A DNA stretch of 64,000 nt from Sarocladium kiliense (taxonomy: Eukaryota; Ascomycota; Sordariomycetes; Hypocreales; Sarocladiaceae), in assembly GCA_030734395.1 (NCBI GenBank), contig JAUZTG010000019.1, forward strand, positions 186,001 to 250,000, in the 5' to 3' direction. How positions within the stretch are numbered: the stretch's first letter is position 1; each line of letters opens with the position of its first letter. Both the position numbers and the translations under genes were made by a program. The notes under the pieces are model-generated. The model was not told the origin of the DNA. It saw nothing but the letters and a program-made list of their open reading frames with translations, and ran no database searches. This document shows positions 52,677 through 63,988 of the stretch, one piece after another.

Positions 52677-54029
52677 CTAGCGACGACTGCTGCGGTGGCG
52701 GTCGGACGGGTGTCTGTGGGTAAGGGGTTAGTATGAGACGACGATTTGTGATCTCGTGATCAGACGTACGATGACTGCTGAGCTTGTGCTTGCGAATACT
52801 GCGGCTGCTGTGGCGGTTGCCCAGAGTAGCCCTGAGTTTGCTGCTGGCCGGTTTGACCACCTGGGGAAGCTGATCAGTCAGCGTCAACAAGTGATGCCAG
52901 GTCGAGCATGGAACTTAGACGCACCTCGTCCCATGAAGGGATCTTGCGGGTGCATTGTCGAGGCATACCCAGGGGCAGCCGACGTCGGCACCTGACTATA
53001 TGAGTATCCAGGACCAGGGAATCCAGGCTGTTGCTGTCCAGAGGTGGCATATGAAGATGACTGGGGAGCAGCAGATGATCTGGCACTATATGGGTCATTG
53101 CTAGAGGGAGCATATCCGCGGGAGGTCTTAATGTTTGCGCCGGTGGCCACATAGGGGTCCTGGTATCCAGGCTGGGGCGGGGGTATCATGGGGTTTCCAC
53201 CAGGGGATGCGTAACGAGTATCAGACGAGGGGGTCTGTCCAGACTGCTGGTATCCTGGGTAGTTACCTCCTCCGGGGTAAGCATGCGCTTGTGGCTGTGG
53301 GGGGCCAGGCTGGTAGCCCGGAGCAGATCCTGAGTATCCAGGAGCACCTGATCCAGGATAAGCACGCTTGGGGTCATAACCATCGGGACGGGAGGCATAG
53401 GGGTCCGGCTGGTGAGGAGTCTCCGTGGGTCCATAGTGCTGGCGAGACTGGTGCGTCTCTGACTGGTGGTAGGAGACTATAGGTGAGTTAGATGCAGCTC
53501 GAGCGGGAGGTCCACCCTTGTCTCTCGGTGCGAAGCTACCTCCAGAGGAGTGACGCGAATTCTGCGCCCGCCTCTCATTTTCCCATCGGGCTGAATCAGC
53601 CTTCAGGTCTTCAATCATAGCGGTGGTCAGGTTTCGGTAGGCGGTGATGTAGTACCCGTGGGTAACCTGACCGTTCTGAGGGTTCTAGAAAAGCAGATCT
53701 GTCAGCGACAGATTCTTTGCAGCGAGTGTCTGCGAGCGTATCCATCCCAGCCTGTGTGATATGTCGTGCATCTCGCATATCGGGCGTGGTGGCGCGATGG
53801 TAGCGCCAGGATCACGGGGGCACAGCCGACTGTGAAAAGCATGGGAGAGTGCAAGGGTTTCTTGGTGTCTCACCTCGTACATGCCGGGACGCACGAGAGC
53901 ATCATTGCCGAGATAGCGACAAATGTCGGCAGAAATGACTTCGCGGTCGATGCCGTCGCGAGGGACGAAGTACTCGTTCTGTCGGCTGCTGGAAGGCTGA
54001 GGCGCCGTTCTTGATGATCTGGAGGCCAT
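52677..54029 (-). CDS. rfeG: RfeG-like Gln/Pro/Tyr-rich protein
   Basis: Four exons on the minus strand (54029-53874, 53684-52925, 52860-52770, 52713-52677) give 347 residues; introns are 189, 64 and 56 nt. The first exon has QNEYFVPRDGIDREVISADICRYLGNDALVRPGMYE, and the second opens with NPQNGQVTHGYYITAYRNLTTAMIEDLKADSARWENERR. This N-terminal block of about 90 residues is the conserved part of a fungal family often labelled transcription factor RfeG. The rest is low-complexity, rich in Gly, Pro, Gln, Tyr and Ser with repeated PGY units, ending in a basic tail (DRHRSSRR). It is probably nuclear; no DNA-binding domain is recognisable, so the label should be taken with care. A long purine/pyrimidine-biased leader lies upstream. 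Confidence 0.82.
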
Positions 54030-56808
54030 TTTTGTGACTGGGTTGTGTGGGCGTGGTCGGGCGGCAGGGGTTGGGAGAGCGGGGGAATGGTCGACTGTCG
54101 CAAACTGGCCAGGAGGGGTGAAAGGCCACGGAAGAGGAGCGATCGGGTGTCGAGAAGCAGCCGGGGAGAGAGAAGCCTACGATAATCCTCTGGATGATGG
54201 AATGGAGATGAGGCGGATGAGGAAGATGGGAGAAGGAAGGGAGAATGGAGATGGATGAAGGAAACAAGTGTCTGCACGGATGGAGGTGGGAAGAGGAGGA
54301 GGAAAAGAGGCGAGCGAGCAAGCAGGGAACAGGGCGGCAATGTGGGAGGGGCGGCTCAGAGGAGGAGGGACTTTGGGTGAGGCAGCAACAGTAACAGCAG
54401 TGGTAAGAAAAGTAAGACCCAAGGAACAGGACAGGACCAGACCAAGACGCACGGAGGCTGCAGCTCAGATGGAGACAACTGACGGCAGGACAAGAATAAG
54501 ACGAAACCGTTGGCCAGAGACAGACATCAGGCGGCCACAGCATCAGCGGCCCCTGGGCAAGTAGTGCCTCTCAGTGGCTGGAACGGGACCCAGCGGTTGA
54601 CGGTCGGGCCCGTTGCACCAGTCGTTGACGGCGGCTTGTTTAGGGCAACACTGTCAGTGGGTGGTGGGTGATGCGCTGGCAATTGAGATGGATGGATGGT
54701 GGATTGGCGGGATTGGGTATCGGTCAGGTACACTTCTGCGGAGAGTTTGCGCCGGTGGTGACATGGGCGGGAGATGATGCGTGTGTGGTGAGTGGGGTTG
54801 CTGGTCAGGCAGTGAGTGAGGGGGCGCGAGGAGAGGGGCCAATCATTCAGGGACAGGCAAAGGAAGAGGGAGGGGCTGAGAGGGGGCCATTGGCTGGGCT
54901 GCACCCGCTAACCTCTCTCTCCCTCTCTTCTGCGACGCGCTGCACTGCACTGCACTGCGCGGTATGAAGTGTTGTCCTTGCAGCAAAGACGAGGCGAGAG
55001 GCGATAATGCTGCAGGCCGGTGACAATGACCGAGATAGATGAATGCTGATGACGACGTCGACCGAACTTCCCATTCAACAATAGTCAGAGCCATGCACAA
55101 ATCATTGCCGTAGAAAGACAATCCCCAGTCGTTGCTGCAAGCGACAGCCAGCAAATCTCACGATGCTGCCTTGCCTGTCTCCACCACGTTGGGCCGCGAT
55201 GCTTCCTGCACCTGACGCTCTACTCTCTACCTCATACCGCCCAGTGCCCAACAAACCGCTGCTCAGGCTGCTTTCACACAAGGGTCAAGCCTGTTCATGG
55301 TGGCGAAAAAGAGGAAAAGACAAGCCTTGGTGTGCTGTTCGGTCGCTCAATTAGGACACCAGCATGCAGCTGACCATTTCTTTCCAGCCATCACCCAACA
55401 TCAGGCTCTCACTCATTCACATTTCCTGCTCTTTTCTTTTGCCCTTTCCTATCAGTCACCACAGACCCCATTCCGGAAATACCCGTTCTCACGGCGTTCC
55501 CAGCTCTACTCATGACGACGGTGGAGGGTTCAGCACCACCCTCTAGGCTTTTCTTTGCTTCTTCCTCTCCCTACCATCAGTGACGTCGTCTATCACATCA
55601 CAGGGGCCAGTGCGTCCCCCAGATCAAGAGCATCAACTTGCCGATTGACATGGGCCAGGGTTATTGTGTGGTTGCGAACCGGTGATATCGTTTTCTGCCG
55701 TCCTTCTAGCACGAACCTTGTCAACTGGGGTTGGGAGATTAGGTGGCAGCAGGACCCTGGTTCCTATCAGCTTCATACTTTGACGTCGATCGTGATGAGA
55801 AGGTGACGCTGCTCTAAATCTTGAGTTTTTCCTGGAGTAATAACGTGAATAATGCCTACTGTCGAAGGTGAAACCGGCCAGTCAGCGACCGAGACCTAGT
55901 TGCTAACTACTCCATCACCTAACATGAAGATGCAGGGTAGTCACCGATGCGTCGGGTATCAATGCTGTACATGTCTAGCCCAACCTCTCTCGCCGTTCCT
56001 TCGTCGAGACAATCGGCTGCTCATCTGACGCTCAGTGCCCGACGCAGTCCGAGGCCACTCGTGTCTTCTCCTAACCAATAGAAGCCGTCCATGACCATTG
56101 CTCCGGACACATCTTGACCTGTTGTTCTCGTAGTTCACCTTGCTATTGGATCATAACCCAGCCAATGCCAGATCCCAGATCTTCACCAATGGGCCCAATT
56201 TGCTGATAATTCGTACGTACCCAAGCCAAAGCACTCCCCACGCAATCCCGTCACCGGCAGCTCGGTCACTGTCGGCCGTTACTCCGCCTCCCCGATGCTC
56301 GTCTGTTCCACTACCCAGTCCGTGCTGGTATGTCTTGGCCAAAGGGTTCATCGCTCTTCATCGTGACGCCTTCGAGCTCAGCTACACCCGGACCTCACCG
56401 AACAGAGGCTGCCATAAGTTGCCTGACTGGAGGCAAACATGGAACTCGCTTCGCACTTCGGATTGTATGGATAAAAATGGGGAGGCGGTGAAGCTCGTCT
56501 CCATTATTTGCTTCCACTGTGCATTGCGCAGCTGCATCATGTGCAACCTTGAAGCCACAAGGATTGTTACCATGAAAGCTCAGGGCCGCAGTCTGCGCAG
56601 GATGGCAAGGGATACATGCAGAGGCCCCGGGCCAATCAACTTCTTTCCGAACTGCTCAAGATAAGGGGTCATCTGGGAGCCAAGGTCGCCCAACTGGCCG
56701 CGTTCCTGGAGCCCGAGAGTCGTGTGCCCAATGCGCATATCGTAGAGCCAATCTCCACATAGGTGTAACGCAAACGTACAACCGGAAGCCTGCACAATCA
56801 AGCCCGCT
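54030..56808. other. 2.8-kb non-coding stretch upstream of rfeG-like gene
   Basis: 54030-54960 is purine-rich on the plus strand, i.e. C/T-rich in the sense of the rfeG-like gene, as expected of a long promoter and leader. Frames up to 213 codons (minus, 53902-54543) are Ser/Pro/Leu artefacts of this composition. 55000-56808 has ordinary composition and no motif; a 174-codon plus frame from 56140 is not convincing. Confidence 0.4.
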
Positions 56809-58943
56809 TCAGCCAAAGTTCAACTTTCTCTGGCCCTGTTCTGTCTTCCCGCCTCTTCCCCGGCCGCGTCCTCCGGGACCACCTCGCTTCTGTTGCATAC
56901 TCGAGCCCCTTGAGCTTGTTGCCGAGAGGGATGCTGACCCTCCCGTAGCGAATGCTGGCCTGACACGTTCTTCGTCTTGCAGGTCCTTGGCCATGTGCCA
57001 GTCTCCATGGCTCTGCAGCTGTTCTGCGTCGTCAAACGCGGCCTGACACCGAGGGCAGGTCAATATATCATCAGCTACCCTATCACGAGGTAGATTTAGA
57101 TCCACAAGAGCAGGATGGCTCATGTTGTGGACACGTCCTTCATTATCATCTGCAGGCTCCGTTGTGAGCATGGTAGCTGTTGTGGCCTCAGAGACGCGGT
57201 CTGCATGTGGCCGAGGATCCAAGTCCTCTGATGCGGAATCCTCTCTCCCAAAGAACCGCTTGATACCGGCCTCTTCCACTCGTCGCTTCTTATTTTGCTG
57301 CTGCCCATCGTCATGAGCCGGTCGACTCTCCGGTGTGGCTTGACGCAGTATCTCTGCGTCTTCGCCCCGAACCAAGAAAGCACCGATGCCCATGTTACCC
57401 TTGACGCCTTCCTCGAAACCACTCACACTAAGACTTAGATTCGAACATGGCCAAGTACGGTCCTCAGCGGCAATTTGACCGAGGAGGTCTTTGGCTAAGC
57501 GGAATAGTAAGTCCTCGTCAAGCATCTTGCCAGATGGAATGGCCTCCCCTCTAGATCGTGTTTCAAGGCGCCGGGGATCGCTCTGGGCCCGAGGCTGTCC
57601 AGCATATCGGTGATGTAAAATAATACTTCGTGGCCTGCGTCTGTTCTCGAGTACACCTTCCTCCACTAGACGTGCGAAAATGTCTGCGACGAAGATCCTT
57701 AGCCATTTGATAGCTTGATCCGGGCTGCTGATTGTAGGTCGGAATGATTTCGCAGAAAGCATCGACTTGATTTGGGTCCGCGAGTTGACTTCACTGGTGT
57801 CAATGCCCCGGATAGTATTGTGAAGCCATTGCCCAGTCTCCTCACCAAGCTTGCTCTTCATCTGATCCAGGGGCACCTGGAGTAATTCCTTCACGCTCTC
57901 GGTCCCAAAGTTTGAGACCACTTGTTCCCCAAGCTTTCCGCCAAGGTTACGAAATTTGGTCACCTTGAAGCCTTCCAGGAACGATTGCACTGCTCGGCTA
58001 CGGACTACGGTTTGTCGGTTTGGCTTCTTGAAGCCTGATCCCAGCTTGCTCACTAACTTGTTTTGGGCGATGCCGCCTGAGCACGTGTAGTGCAACTTCT
58101 CGCGAACTTTCGCTCGGATGTCACGCACAATCTCTGACCCGAGGAGAATAGCAACATCATCCCAATCGGGATCTAGAGCCTCCTGGTCCTCGTCAAGGTC
58201 GATGAGGGCATCGGCCTGCCAATCAAGTGCTGCAATGGACGGCAAGGGAAGCTTCTCTGAAGGATCGTCGTAGGGTGGCGGTCCTGAAAGCTCTGGAAAT
58301 CTCTCCAGAAGCAATGAGTGTATATGCGCTGACAAATCCAAGAAGACTTCGTCAATGCTGGCCTTCTCGACTTTCTGCTTATCGGCAGGAAGGGACTCTT
58401 TCACAAGAGCCAAGATCCTGCGGGATTGGAGACGGTATGGATCCAATGAAACCTTGTCTTTGGCGATGTTGGCTGCAGCATCGTCCCGGTAGGCCCATTT
58501 GTCGTCACCTTCTCGCCAGGTGGCAACATGTTGCGCAATGAGTTCCGGACAGAGTTTCTTGGCTTCGGTGATATCGCAGTGCCGTCCAATGCCAGCCTCG
58601 CGTGCTGGATAGTTGATGGCAATCAAGCCCTGCCTGCACATCACGTTAGCCAACTCAATGTGACTCCGCACGGCACGTTCAGAATACGTGAGACAATAAC
58701 GTCAAACATGAGCGAGACGTACCATTGTTGAACGGCGAGCGGCTTATCTTCTGGCACCCCGAGCCTGACCATCTCGCACTGGGCGTAGAATGCATCAAGG
58801 TCGATGTGCGCCACTACACGTAATGGATTCGTGGGTTGATAAGACAGCAGCTGAGCCAGTTGCCGGTAGGTGAAGCGTGATCGGCGTCTTGCACCCATCC
58901 CTGGGGATGAGGGGATATCTGCAGTCGGCGAATGGGGCGACAT
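56809..58943 (-). CDS. rad30: DNA polymerase eta (Rad30), Y family
   Basis: Two exons on the minus strand (58943-58723 and 58633-56809) with an 89-nt intron that splits the Trp of VQQWQGLIAINYPAR; 681 residues. The catalytic carboxylates are present: Asp 48 in AHIDLDAFYAQCE, and Asp 168 and Glu 169 in ASIDEVFLDL. The thumb (GGKLGEQVVSNFG) and little-finger regions follow. A PCNA-contact-like IKRFFG lies in the C-terminal third, a ubiquitin-binding zinc finger is at 600-620 (Cys-X2-Cys-X12-His-X3-His), and the protein ends with a Gly/Arg-rich stretch and QRKLNFG, a second PCNA-type motif. It copies past UV photoproducts in the nucleus. The start is the ATG at 58943; the frame further upstream has no ATG. 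Confidence 0.95.
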
Positions 58944-60136
58944 GATGCACGACCACTGTAGTCCGGTGGCGTGAAAGCTGGCAATCACAGCTAGACTTCA
59001 TGTGACCAGAAGCAAGACACAAGAAGCAGCTCTCAGCTGATGCAGTTGTGGGCGTAGAGTATGGACATGATGGACTGTCTACGCCGAATATTCATGCATA
59101 TCTCTTTGTCCAGCTGTACGTGGCCTGAGCATGAAGCACGGCAGAAGCAACGAAAGCTCACGGAGATGGTGTGCAAGGTGCAGAAAGCTGGTTCCAGATC
59201 CCGTGGCGCAAATGTCGGTGAGAGTTGAGCAAAGTCGACTTGCAGACGAGACAGTATCGGATGCCGTGCGGGATCGCTGAGCCGGGGGTCGAGGAAGCAA
59301 GTGTCGACGAAGGGGAGCTGAATGGATGGATGAGCTGCTCGATCGTCGTTGAGGTTCACAGTAGCTTCGTCCGGCCCGCAGGCGGCGGATCAAATCTCCC
59401 CGATCTCCGGACCCGCGCGATCGCGATTAAATTGCCTGGGTTAGTGGCCATGGCGCTGTGGAACCAGGCTACAGTGGGTGGCTGGACCCCGGATTACCAC
59501 TAGTACTACTTTACCAAGCATCACCAGCTATCAGCTATCTCTATTTGGACGGTGGTTCATCTCCGTTTGTTGTCATTTGTGTACTTTTCCACTGCTTCGA
59601 GGACCGGACAAAACGCTCCGCCAATGGGGAGACCCCAGCGAGCCAGCGGAGCCGAAGCACTCGGAGCCTGATCGCCTGACGGTGGATCGGGGGTACCCAT
59701 GAAATGAGGCTGGAAGCCATTGACTTGGAAGCATTCACCCGCCTTATGCAAGTTGCATGACCGGGCTTGGCTCGACCTCTCACCATTGCAGGATAGCCGG
59801 TATCTGGCTTCCTTCGGTCCATTAGCGCTGTCTCGTTGCATGCATTTCAACATGGGAGGGTGGGCTCAGCCATCACAGCCATCGATGCACACAGTACGAA
59901 GAACCAGCAGCTCGGAGAGAAGGTGTCGCGCCAACTTGAGACCCCAGGTTCCCGGAGCATGTTGCTCCCCGCTTCCCTATCGCTCCGGATCTCCTAGAGC
60001 CTTGGCTGATGGATACATATAACTTGGAACGACTGCCTCCTCCCTAGGGAATTCCTTAACCCCTCTCTGGCTTCTAGAGCACACTAGAAATCATCACTCC
60101 CTCAAGCTTCCGTACGTGGCGAAGCCAGTAGAAACC
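58944..60136. other. Divergent promoter region, no gene seen
   Basis: About 1.2 kb between the polymerase eta gene and the next plus-strand gene. Overlapping short frames on both strands near 59033-59850 have no motif. Confidence 0.4.
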
Positions 60137-61359
60137 ATGCGCCTTCTAAGGTGAGATATTCAACATGTTATTTGCGTTCGTCATCTGACTTGCTCTCTAG
60201 ATCACTTCTAGCCAATGACAACTCACCTGAGGTGTGCGATCGAGACACAAATCTCAACGTACACCTTGCGATCGAGCCAGATAACCAAGAAGCTGAAAGC
60301 AACCTCAGCTTGACATTCATGAACCTCACTGTCGGGAGCTATGAGGATCTGACTGTCCGCTTTCCAACACCAGTCCCCGATCCCGACCCAGCCCTCCAGC
60401 AGTCTTGCGCAGCCAAAAGAAAAAGGCGCAGACGTTCCCGAAAGAAGAGCGGCACTAAGAAGGTCCCAAATCAAACCAAGTCAAGCCCGGTTGCAGATAC
60501 CACTGGAGTACCAAATGCATACTTTCTGAAGTGTGAAGGCCAGATGGCGAAGACCGAATCTGCCCTTGTTGATCGAATAGGGATGTGGCAAAGTCTTTTC
60601 CCCAGACCACGCTCCGAGATAGCTCGGTGTTTCTGGCGCAAGACCGGCACTGTTTATTTTCATGTCGCAGGCAGTATGGACTGGAACAAGCCGATACCGA
60701 TCACTTCACAGGTGATCCTTGGTCAGTTGTTCTCGAAGAGCAAGTCTGTCATGATTCCTCTCCGAGACATCCCGCGTGTCGAACACGCCTGGAGTATCCT
60801 CTCTCTGTCAGGTCAGCCAGAGGTAGTTCGCCTACGCAGAGAGCTCGAGGTCGCCTTCTCGTCCGTTCATGGACCCCAGGCATGTCGTGTCTTCCCCTAT
60901 CGACCACAAATGGAATATGATTGGACGGATCGTCTGAATCGCTGGAAGTGGATGTGGCTTTATATGCGATACCTCGGACAGGACTGGGACATTCCCTTCT
61001 TGGACATCTGGACGGATCCAAAGGTCACCATTGGCCGCCGGATCCCCAAGTATGCGTGGGTTGCCGAGGAACTCACACTCATGCCCAAGCTGCAAGAAGT
61101 CATGTTCATCTGCGTTCCTGGCTTCACGCCACCAGCTGGTAAAGCTCGCACAGACCCTGCTATCATGGTTCTAGACAAGGAGCGGAACCATACGCCTCTG
61201 AGCCCAGCACCTCGTCATGAGCTCCGCTCCCACAGGGACACTCTCTCAGACATGCAACATTACGAATCGCTCAAAAGGATAACAGATGTGTCACATTACC
61301 CTTTCATCATATCTACACTTGAGAAGCCTGCCCACAACTGGGCTGACAACTGGGGATGA
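60137..61359 (+). CDS. Basic hypothetical protein with a 14-nt first exon
   Basis: A 14-nt first exon (60137-60150, ATG plus three codons and two bases) joins 60201-61359 across a 50-nt GT-AG intron to give 390 residues beginning MRLLRSLLAND. I do not recognise a family. Residues about 80-105 are a very basic cluster (KRKRRRRSRKKSG) that looks like a nuclear localisation or nucleic-acid-binding segment. The remainder is globular, rich in Trp and Arg (WKWMWLYMRYLGQDWDIPFLD), with several conserved-looking hydrophobic strands (ELTLMPKLQEVMFICVPGF). There is no signal peptide or membrane segment. The splice model is preferred because the unspliced frame has no ATG at its start. Function unknown. 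Confidence 0.65.
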
Positions 61360-62283
61360 AACTTGTTGATCGATACTTTGCTTTGTGAGTTTCGATGCAC
61401 TTGAAGAACTGGAGCGTCTATGCAGGTGTTGTGTGAGAAGGAACGTCTCTTATGAATGAATCACGAACTATTGACAGGATGACGGCCATAATCAGGTGAT
61501 ATTATTGAAATATCAAACATGAATGCTCTGCTTATTGCTTCCGCAGTCCTGTATCGACAACAGTCATAAAATTTCGACGGCGCTCTTGCCTACACAAGTC
61601 AATTCCTCCTGTGTTGCCCAAAACACTTGTGCCAAAAATCCACATGCACATCCCCAAGCAGGCAGTGCATAGAGTATGTAGGGACTATCTAGATAAATTC
61701 GTTGCCGCATCTCATGTGGGCAGAATACGTCTGGAATATAGCCTTCGTCCAATCCTCTGTCTTAGGACACAAGGTTGCGTCTACCGTGTTATTGTCTGGG
61801 AATTTCATCGAAGGCGACTCTGCGGAGGATAATGACTTACGAGTTAAATGCGTCGCCATGTTGCCTGAACTGGACAAAATCTACTGTCAGCGGATGGGCG
61901 GACCCATTCAGCTCCCGACACGGCTATTCGCTGCGCTCCGACTCCGAATACGCGGGATGACGGGTGAAATGGCCTGATAAAGGCCAGTAGAGGCATGGCA
62001 ACCAAGGATTTGATAGGGCGTTGGAGGGTCACCAGGGAAGGATTTAGCACAACCTGGCTCTTGGCTTGAAGGTTCCACCATAGCCTCAGGAACCCATGCA
62101 TGAGCTGGGGAATGCATGTTATAATGAGAAGGGTTGTTGTTGAGAAGCCGTTCTACGAGTCTAAGACGGAGTGTATATTGACGCGCAAGAAGACTTCACT
62201 TCCCAAGGCTGCATCGACCCCAATTGCACGCGATATTGAGCACTACACTTGTTATTTGAACAGTTGATGTTCGTAACACCACG
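61360..62283. other. Intergenic, no gene seen
   Basis: 924 bp between two plus-strand genes. Small frames near 61611-62101 on both strands show no motif. Confidence 0.4.
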
Positions 62284-63078
62284 ATGGGCCAAGAATACTC
62301 CCGTCCCAGCCCCGGCACAAAACTCCAAATCATCGGCGTCGGCCTCCCACGAACCGGCACCTCCTCTCTAACCGCTGCTCTTGAGATTCTTCTCAACAAA
62401 CCAGTCTACCACGGCGGCACCCAGATCATCCGCGGCCCAGAGCTCGAAGTCCGCAGCTGGATCAAAGTCCTGAACCAATGGCCAACAAACGACCCTGCGC
62501 CCCATGAAGAAAACAAAGCCATAATCCGACAAAGGCTTGATGGCTTTGCGGCAGTGAATGATGTGGCGCCTGTTTATGCGTACTTGAAGGACTTGGTGGA
62601 GATGTACCCGGATGCGAAGTTTGTCTGCTCAGCTAGGGATGTAGAAGCTTGGGAGAAGAGCTTTGAAATGCTGGGTGCTTCATTCTTGCCGATTCTCATC
62701 ACTGTCTTCCGTTTTGTACTCTGGCCGTTGCCGACGTTGCGGTACTTCCCCGATTTCATTGCCGGCGTGAGGAGGCTAATGGGGAACCTTTTTGGGGAGG
62801 ACACGATCTGTACGCGGAAGACGTATTACGCGCATGAGAAGCTGCTGAGGGAGAGCATCCCTGAGGATCGGCTCGTGTTTGTGTCGGTGAAGGATGGCTG
62901 GGAGCCGTTGTGTCGGGCTTTGGACATGCCTGTACCAGAGGGTGTACCGTTCCCGAAGGTTAACGATGCGAAGGCTGTGGATAAGTTGATGTCGCAGACG
63001 ATTCGAAGGGGCTTGACTCGATGGGCATTGATCATTGGCACTGTGGGCGTTGGCGTGTACACCTACCAGAGATGGTGA
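62284..63078 (+). CDS. Sulfotransferase-fold protein with C-terminal membrane anchor
   Basis: A single exon of 264 residues. The P-loop-like GVGLPRTGTSSLTAAL (residues 18-33) is the 5'-phosphosulfate-binding loop of the fungal sulfotransferase-related family (Pfam Sulfotransfer_4 type). The later CSARDVEAWEKSF corresponds to the 3'-phosphate-binding strand and Ser/Arg. One internal hydrophobic stretch (FLPILITVFRFVLWPLP) and a C-terminal helix (WALIIGTVGVGVYTYQRW) suggest membrane attachment with a very short tail. Many fungal members have no proven sulfotransferase activity and are often labelled only as P-loop proteins, so the reaction is not certain. It is convergent with the palmitoyltransferase gene 223 bp away. 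Confidence 0.85.
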   Translation: MGQEYSRPSPGTKLQIIGVGLPRTGTSSLTAALEILLNKPVYHGGTQIIRGPELEVRSWIKVLNQWPTNDPAPHEENKAIIRQRLDGFAAVNDVAPVYAYLKDLVEMYPDAKFVCSARDVEAWEKSFEMLGASFLPILITVFRFVLWPLPTLRYFPDFIAGVRRLMGNLFGEDTICTRKTYYAHEKLLRESIPEDRLVFVSVKDGWEPLCRALDMPVPEGVPFPKVNDAKAVDKLMSQTIRRGLTRWALIIGTVGVGVYTYQRW

Positions 63079-63301
63079 GAGTTCGGGACGGATCTCCAAG
63101 ACGATGAACTGCAGCACACGCGGTGTGGGAGAGTAAGATTAATGGATACCTAGCTATAGATGTACGAAAAAAGAGAAAATGATGCTATATGCGCTGGTGA
63201 GCTATGATGCAACGCTGTGTTCGGCCGTTCCACATGTTCCCAATATCTATTCCAACCAATTGATCCCGAGACTCCGAATGATGCAAGTCTTATACTGGTG
63301 T

Positions 63302-63988
63302 TTATCGCGTCGCTCCGCTGGTCTCCGTCATTTCCACGACATGCTCCGGTTTGCTGCGCTTTCTCGGGAGATTCACCCGCTTCGCCATCTCCTCGACAAC
63401 ACGGCCCAGCTTGTAGTCGCTGTCCATGCTGTCGTGATTGCAACATGGTGAATGTTTGATAGGCAGCATCCACTCCCAGATTGTGTGCCCCATCACGGCC
63501 TTGAAGTTGCCGAAATAACCCAAGTCCCATGGATTCTCGCCCGGTTCGCTCTTGAGAATGGCAAAGGTGCGGGTGGCTTGCTGATCGCGTGAAGCGGTTG
63601 TGGAATCCGAGGATGTCGGAGCGTACCCGTTAACCTGTGAATCTGGAGGTGGCCAGTGCGACAGGTGTGCCAGTGGGTAGGTGATGGTCTGGTACTCTGA
63701 AGTCGAACGCGTGCCTCGAGGAACGCGTACTGCCAGCTGAACAACGTGATCCTTCCGCAGCATGTCGACAGTTGTCTTGTTTTGTAGCAGGTAACCCCCG
63801 CTGGTAAGCGTCATACCGAATGAGAAGAACCCAAACATGGCGGACAAAGCAACAGCAGCTATCGTCACGCCGTCGACACCTCCCGGCTCCTGCCTTTGCT
63901 TGATCAAACAGTATACCGACAGCACTAAACAGATGATGCAATACCACATGCACCAGAAGGTGAACTGAACGAAGAAATTGAAGCCTTT
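63302..63988 (-). CDS. pfa5: Palmitoyltransferase, Pfa5-like, C-terminal part (gene continues beyond the window)
   Basis: Only the last exon is in the window, from about 63988 (an AG acceptor at 63989 is the likely boundary) to the stop at 63302, giving about 228 residues. It begins with KGFNFFVQFTFW, then two membrane helices, then NKTTVDMLRK, which is the TTxE-type motif that follows the DHHC domain (here with Asp in place of Glu). The tail has SEPGENPWDLGYFGNFKAVMG and IKHSPCCNHDSMDSDYKLG, typical of fungal Pfa5. The DHHC-Cys-rich catalytic part should lie to the right of the window. These enzymes S-acylate proteins at Golgi, ER or vacuolar membranes. Confidence 0.85.
   Translation of the reverse strand, partial: KGFNFFVQFTFWCMWYCIICLVLSVYCLIKQRQEPGGVDGVTIAAVALSAMFGFFSFGMTLTSGGYLLQNKTTVDMLRKDHVVQLAVRVPRGTRSTSEYQTITYPLAHLSHWPPPDSQVNGYAPTSSDSTTASRDQQATRTFAILKSEPGENPWDLGYFGNFKAVMGHTIWEWMLPIKHSPCCNHDSMDSDYKLGRVVEEMAKRVNLPRKRSKPEHVVEMTETSGATR

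Noticed and set aside
53902..54543. A 213-codon minus-strand frame upstream of the RfeG-like gene
   Set aside because: It is a Ser/Pro/Leu artefact of C/T-rich DNA and overlaps the first exon of the supported gene in another frame.
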